64,000 nucleotides of DNA from UBA4615 sp046046245 (GTDB taxonomy: Bacteria; Pseudomonadota; Gammaproteobacteria; Burkholderiales; Burkholderiaceae_E): the NCBI GenBank assembly GCA_046046245.1, contig JBJOKE010000003.1, positions 332,729 to 396,728 of the forward strand, read 5' to 3'. Every line of letters starts with the position of its first letter. Positions within the stretch are counted from its first letter, which is position 1. Shown piece after piece: positions 61,289 to 64,000 of the stretch. The notes beneath the pieces are model-generated. The model made no database searches and was not told the DNA's origin. It saw only the letters and a list, made by a program, of their open reading frames with translations. The translations under genes and the position numbers were made by a program.

Positions 61289-62767
61289 ATGTCCTTCGGC
61301 GCGTGGTCGCTGCTCGCCGGCGTGCTCCTGCTCTGCCTCGTGCTGCTGGGCTCGCTGATCGCGCGGCTCCCGATCAGCGCGGCGCTGCTGTACCTGCTGG
61401 CCGGCTGGATCCTCGGTCCCGCCGTCGCGGGCGTGTTCACGCCCGATCCGATGCGCCACGCCGCCACGCTGGAGCGGGTGACCGAGGCCGGGCTGCTGAT
61501 CTCGCTGTTCGGCGTCGGCCTGCAGCTCGGCGTGCCGCTGCGGAATCGCCGCTGGCACGTGCCCCTGCGGCTCGCCACCGTGTCGATGCTGGCGATGGTG
61601 GGCCTGATCACGGCCGTGGCGGTGTTCCTGCTGCATCTGCCGCTCGGGGCCGGGCTGGTCCTCGGCGCGATCCTCGCCCCGACGGATCCGGTGCTCGCCG
61701 CCAGCATCCACGCCGAGCCCGGGGAGCGCCCGGACCGACTCGGATTCAGCCTCGCGGGCGAGGGGGGGCTCAACGACGGCGCGGCGTTCCCCTTCGTGAT
61801 GCTCGGGCTGGGCCTGCTCGAGACGTCCGACCCGCAGTTCGGCTGGATGCGCTGGCTGGCGATCGATCTCGCGTGGGCGACGCTCGGCGGCGTGGCCCTC
61901 GGCGCGGCGCTGGGCGCGCTGTCGGGCACGCTCATCGTCCACCTGCGAGCCCGCCACGCGGAGGCCGTCGGACTCGACGTGTTCCTCTCGCTCGGGCTGA
62001 TCGCACTGGCCTACGGCGCCGCGCAGCTCGTGCAGGCCTCGGGCTTCCTGGCCGTCTTCGCCAGCGGCATGGCCCTGCGCCGCGTGCACGAGGTGCGGGC
62101 CGGAGCGGGCGGCCCGCTGTCCGCCCCCGCCGCCGCGGCGGGCCATCCGTACGCGGTCCTGGCCGTCCATCCGCGGCATGCCAGCGCGACCATGCATGCG
62201 GCCGTCCAGCTGTTCAACGGCCAGATCGAGAAGCTCGCCGAGCTCGGCCTGGTGCTGCTCGTGGGCGCGATGCTCGCCTTCGTGCCGGTGCGCCTCGAGG
62301 CGCTCTGGTTCGTGCCCCTCGTCCTCGTGGTCATGAGGCCGCTGTCGGTGCTGCCGGCGGTGCTGGGCGAGGGGCTCGACCGGTGGCAGGCGGCGATGAT
62401 CGGCTGGTTCGGGATCCGGGGCATCGGATCCGCCTACTACCTGCTCTTCGTGCTGCGGCACGGCGTGGACCCCGACATCGCGGACCGGCTGGCGTCGCTC
62501 ACGCTATGGACGATCGCGGCGTCGGTGCTCGTGCACGGCGTGACGGCGCAGCCGCTGATGAGGCGGTATGCGGGGCGTGGGGTCGGCGGGTCCGATCGCG
62601 GCGAGGGGGGGCGGGAGGGGCGCGGGGCGGCCGAGCCCGAGCTGTGGTCGGAAAAGGCCGTTCCTTTGGGCGCGATGACGCCCGGTTCGTTCGCACCACG
62701 AGTAATGGGCGCGCGATACGGGCGTCTCGCGAACACGGCCGTCACGGTCGACGCGATGCTTCAATGA
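61289..62767 (+). CDS. CPA1-type sodium/proton antiporter, tail running into CRISPR array
   Basis: About 12 membrane helices carry the CPA1 landmarks LAPTDPVLAASI, GGLNDGAAFPFVML and GIRGIGSAYYLL. The conserved part ends near residue 425 (VTAQPLMRRYAG). About 65 further residues follow with low-complexity Gly/Glu/Arg composition and no antiporter similarity. The stop codon (TGA, 62765-62767) lies inside the first CRISPR repeat. The original 3' end has probably been replaced when the array or neighbouring DNA moved in. ATG 61289 is chosen since GGGAG lies 6 bp upstream. Confidence 0.85.
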   Translation: MSFGAWSLLAGVLLLCLVLLGSLIARLPISAALLYLLAGWILGPAVAGVFTPDPMRHAATLERVTEAGLLISLFGVGLQLGVPLRNRRWHVPLRLATVSMLAMVGLITAVAVFLLHLPLGAGLVLGAILAPTDPVLAASIHAEPGERPDRLGFSLAGEGGLNDGAAFPFVMLGLGLLETSDPQFGWMRWLAIDLAWATLGGVALGAALGALSGTLIVHLRARHAEAVGLDVFLSLGLIALAYGAAQLVQASGFLAVFASGMALRRVHEVRAGAGGPLSAPAAAAGHPYAVLAVHPRHASATMHAAVQLFNGQIEKLAELGLVLLVGAMLAFVPVRLEALWFVPLVLVVMRPLSVLPAVLGEGLDRWQAAMIGWFGIRGIGSAYYLLFVLRHGVDPDIADRLASLTLWTIAASVLVHGVTAQPLMRRYAGRGVGGSDRGEGGREGRGAAEPELWSEKAVPLGAMTPGSFAPRVMGARYGRLANTAVTVDAMLQ

Positions 62768-63302
62768 GGCCGAGGCCATAGGCCTCGGATCAGGCCGGAC
62801 GCGGCGCGGGGGGCGATGCGGATGGGGCTGGCTTCAATGAGGCCGAGGCCATAGGCCTCGGATCAGGGGCGCAGGCGCTGGCGCAGTACGACGACGGCAC
62901 GAAGCTTCAATGAGGCCGAGGCCATAGGCCTCGGATCAGGGCGGCCCCTTCTTGCCGAGCGGATTGCGATTCGGGTCGCTTCAATGAGGCCGAGGCCATA
63001 GGCCTCGGATCAGGCGGATCGACCTGCCGTACGTCAAGGACTACCGCGCCGCGCTTCAATGAGGCCGAGGCCATAGGCCTCGGATCAGGGCCGACGGTCG
63101 GTGCTGTCGCCTTGTTGTACAGCCTGACGCTTCAATGAGGCCGAGGCCATAGGCCTCGGATCAGGCAGCCAGCGCTCGGCGATGAAGCGGCTGCTGGAGC
63201 GGCTTCAATGAGGCCGAGGCCATAGGCCTCGGATCAGGTCCCAGAACCGCTCAGGCCGACCGCGAACGAGGTGCGGCTTCAATGAGGCCGAGGCCATAGG
63301 CC
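62758..63302 (-). CRISPR. CRISPR array, 7 full repeats plus 1 truncated
   Basis: Seven identical 37-bp repeats start at 62758, 62831, 62904, 62978, 63053, 63129 and 63202. An eighth at 63276 matches only its first 27 bases. The plus-strand repeat starts GCTTCAATGAGGCC and contains the stem CCGAGGCC-ATA-GGCCTCGG. The seven spacers are 36, 36, 37, 38, 39, 36 and 37 bp and all differ. Read on the minus strand the repeat ends ATTGAAGC, close to the ATTGAAAC handle of many type I and III crRNAs. Transcription is therefore probably leftward, with the leader at the right end, where an IS256 element now sits. No cas gene is in the window, so the subtype is unknown. Confidence 0.95.
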
Positions 63303-63880
63303 GGTGGCGTCCCGGGACGTGGTGTAGAAGCTGAGCGGTGAAGGCGGGCCCTTGCGGGGGCCATCGGAACGTCCGGTAGGGTTGGAGTTGCGACGCTTCA
63401 ACCAGACTGAGGACAGAACCGATGACCGACGACAGGATGGCACTGGCCGAATTGCTTGAGAAGGGGTCCGACGGGGACCTGCTGCGCGAGATGATCGGGT
63501 TCATGGCGCAGCGCCTGATGGACGCCGACGTGCAGTCGCTCACGGGCGCCGGCCACGGCGAGCGCAGCGAGACGCGCGAGAACTGGAGGAACGGCTACCG
63601 GGATCGGACCTGGCACACACGTGCCGGCACGGTGCCGCTGAAGATCCCGAAGCTGCGCTCGGGCAGCTATTTCCCCGGGTTCCTGGAGCCGCGGCGCTCG
63701 TCAGAGAAGGCGATGACGGCGGTGATCCAGGAGGCGTACGTGCAGGGCGTAAGCACCCGCTCGGTCGACGAGCTGGTCAAGGCGCTGGGCATGAGCGGCA
63801 TCAGCAAGAGCCAGGTCTCGCGGCTGTGCGAGGAGATCGACGAGCGGGTCGATGAGTTTCTGAACCGGCCGATCGAGGGC
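63303..63880 (+). mobile_element. IS256-family element, 5' part
   Basis: The element seems to begin at 63303 (GGTGGCGTCCCGGGACGTGG), exactly where the eighth CRISPR repeat stops matching, and contains a transposase start at 63422. It is cut at 63880 by an IS21-family element, so its right end is outside the window or lost. No target duplication can be confirmed without that end. Confidence 0.75.
63422..63880 (+). pseudogene. IS256-family transposase, disrupted
   Basis: The first 153 codons encode an IS256-type transposase. NWRNGYRDRTWHTRAGTVPL, KIPKLRSGSYFPGFLEPRR and SISKSQVSRL-like GISKSQVSRLCEEIDERV are the usual N-terminal landmarks. The frame then enters IS21 sequence after NRPIEG, just before the catalytic DDE region would begin. 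It should be inactive. GAGGA lies 10 bp before ATG 63422. Confidence 0.85.
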
Positions 63881-64000
63881 TGTCAGCGGCATCTCAATAA
63901 TCCCCACCTGTGGCATCTGAAATTTCCCCACCCATCCCCTCGCAAAGGAGCGACAGATGGAAGTGGAAGCAGTGCATCAGGAAGTGTCCGGCGCCGCGGC
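63881..64000 (+). mobile_element. IS21-family element, left end
   Basis: The sequence starts TGTCAGCGGCATCTCAATAA and soon repeats a related motif, GGCATCTGAAATTTCCCCAC, as IS21-family left ends do with their tandem terminal sites. An istA-like start follows at 63957. The element runs past the window. Confidence 0.75.
63957..64000 (+). CDS. istA: IS21 transposase IstA, first 14 codons
   Basis: ATG 63957 is preceded by AAAGGAG 7 bp upstream and reads MEVEAVHQEVSG before the window ends. Position inside an IS21-type left end supports istA; the visible protein is too short for motif proof. Confidence 0.55.
   Translation, partial: MEVEAVHQEVSGAA

Overview
The window reads as a chromosome segment of a high-GC (about 70%) proteobacterium. 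A betaproteobacterium of the Burkholderiales type is most likely: it carries TRAP transporters, a DUF2189 membrane protein, a di-heme peroxidase, a BaeSR-like two-component pair, and codons with strong G/C third positions. This placement is inferred from gene content; no rRNA or tRNA gene was seen.

Layout. (1) 1-1708: the start of a lipoprotein gene leaving the window leftwards, then mnmE. (2) 1709-12121: a 10.4-kb island inserted at the 3' end of mnmE and bounded by a perfect 19-bp direct repeat that copies the last codons of mnmE. It carries a type I restriction-modification operon (hsdR, hsdM, a DUF1016 nuclease gene, hsdS), an OLD-like ATPase with a small partner gene broken by a 76-bp tandem duplication, and a NucS-like nuclease. 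No integrase is present. (3) 12141-19514: di-heme peroxidase, BaeSR-like pair, NDH-2, an FG-GAP lipoprotein and a small exported protein. (4) 19758-29529: a type I secretion cluster (TolC, HlyD, peptidase-containing ABC exporter) convergent with a small gene for a Gly/Lys-repeat peptide that has a double-glycine leader. Divergent from the peptide gene are a SET-domain methyltransferase and a kinase-TPR-2OG dioxygenase fusion. I regard this as the most novel system in the window: a candidate secreted, post-translationally modified peptide. (5) 29702-49032: mixed metabolic genes, including two hydrolases, an NhaR-type regulator, an L,D-carboxypeptidase, an E1 alpha/beta dehydrogenase pair, a degenerate GGDEF protein, a TRAP operon with a MarR regulator, a thioesterase, an SDR and an EamA transporter. 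(6) 49303-58429: a RuBisCO-like-protein operon (TRAP transporter, VOC protein, RuBisCO-like protein, acid-sugar kinase, hydratase, dehydratase) divergent from a LacI-type regulator, probably for catabolism of an unusual sugar acid. (7) 58495-62767: MgtA-type P-type ATPase and a CPA1 antiporter. (8) 62758-64000: a CRISPR array of seven full repeats and one truncated repeat. It is cut by an IS256-family element, which is itself cut by an IS21-family element. No cas genes are in view.

How the genes work together. The island looks like a defence cassette. The secretion cluster contains the exporter, the cargo and two possible modifying enzymes within 9 kb. The RuBisCO-like-protein operon couples uptake, phosphorylation and decarboxylation of one substrate under a local repressor. 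The right end is a mobile-element hotspot that has probably cut the CRISPR array off from its leader.
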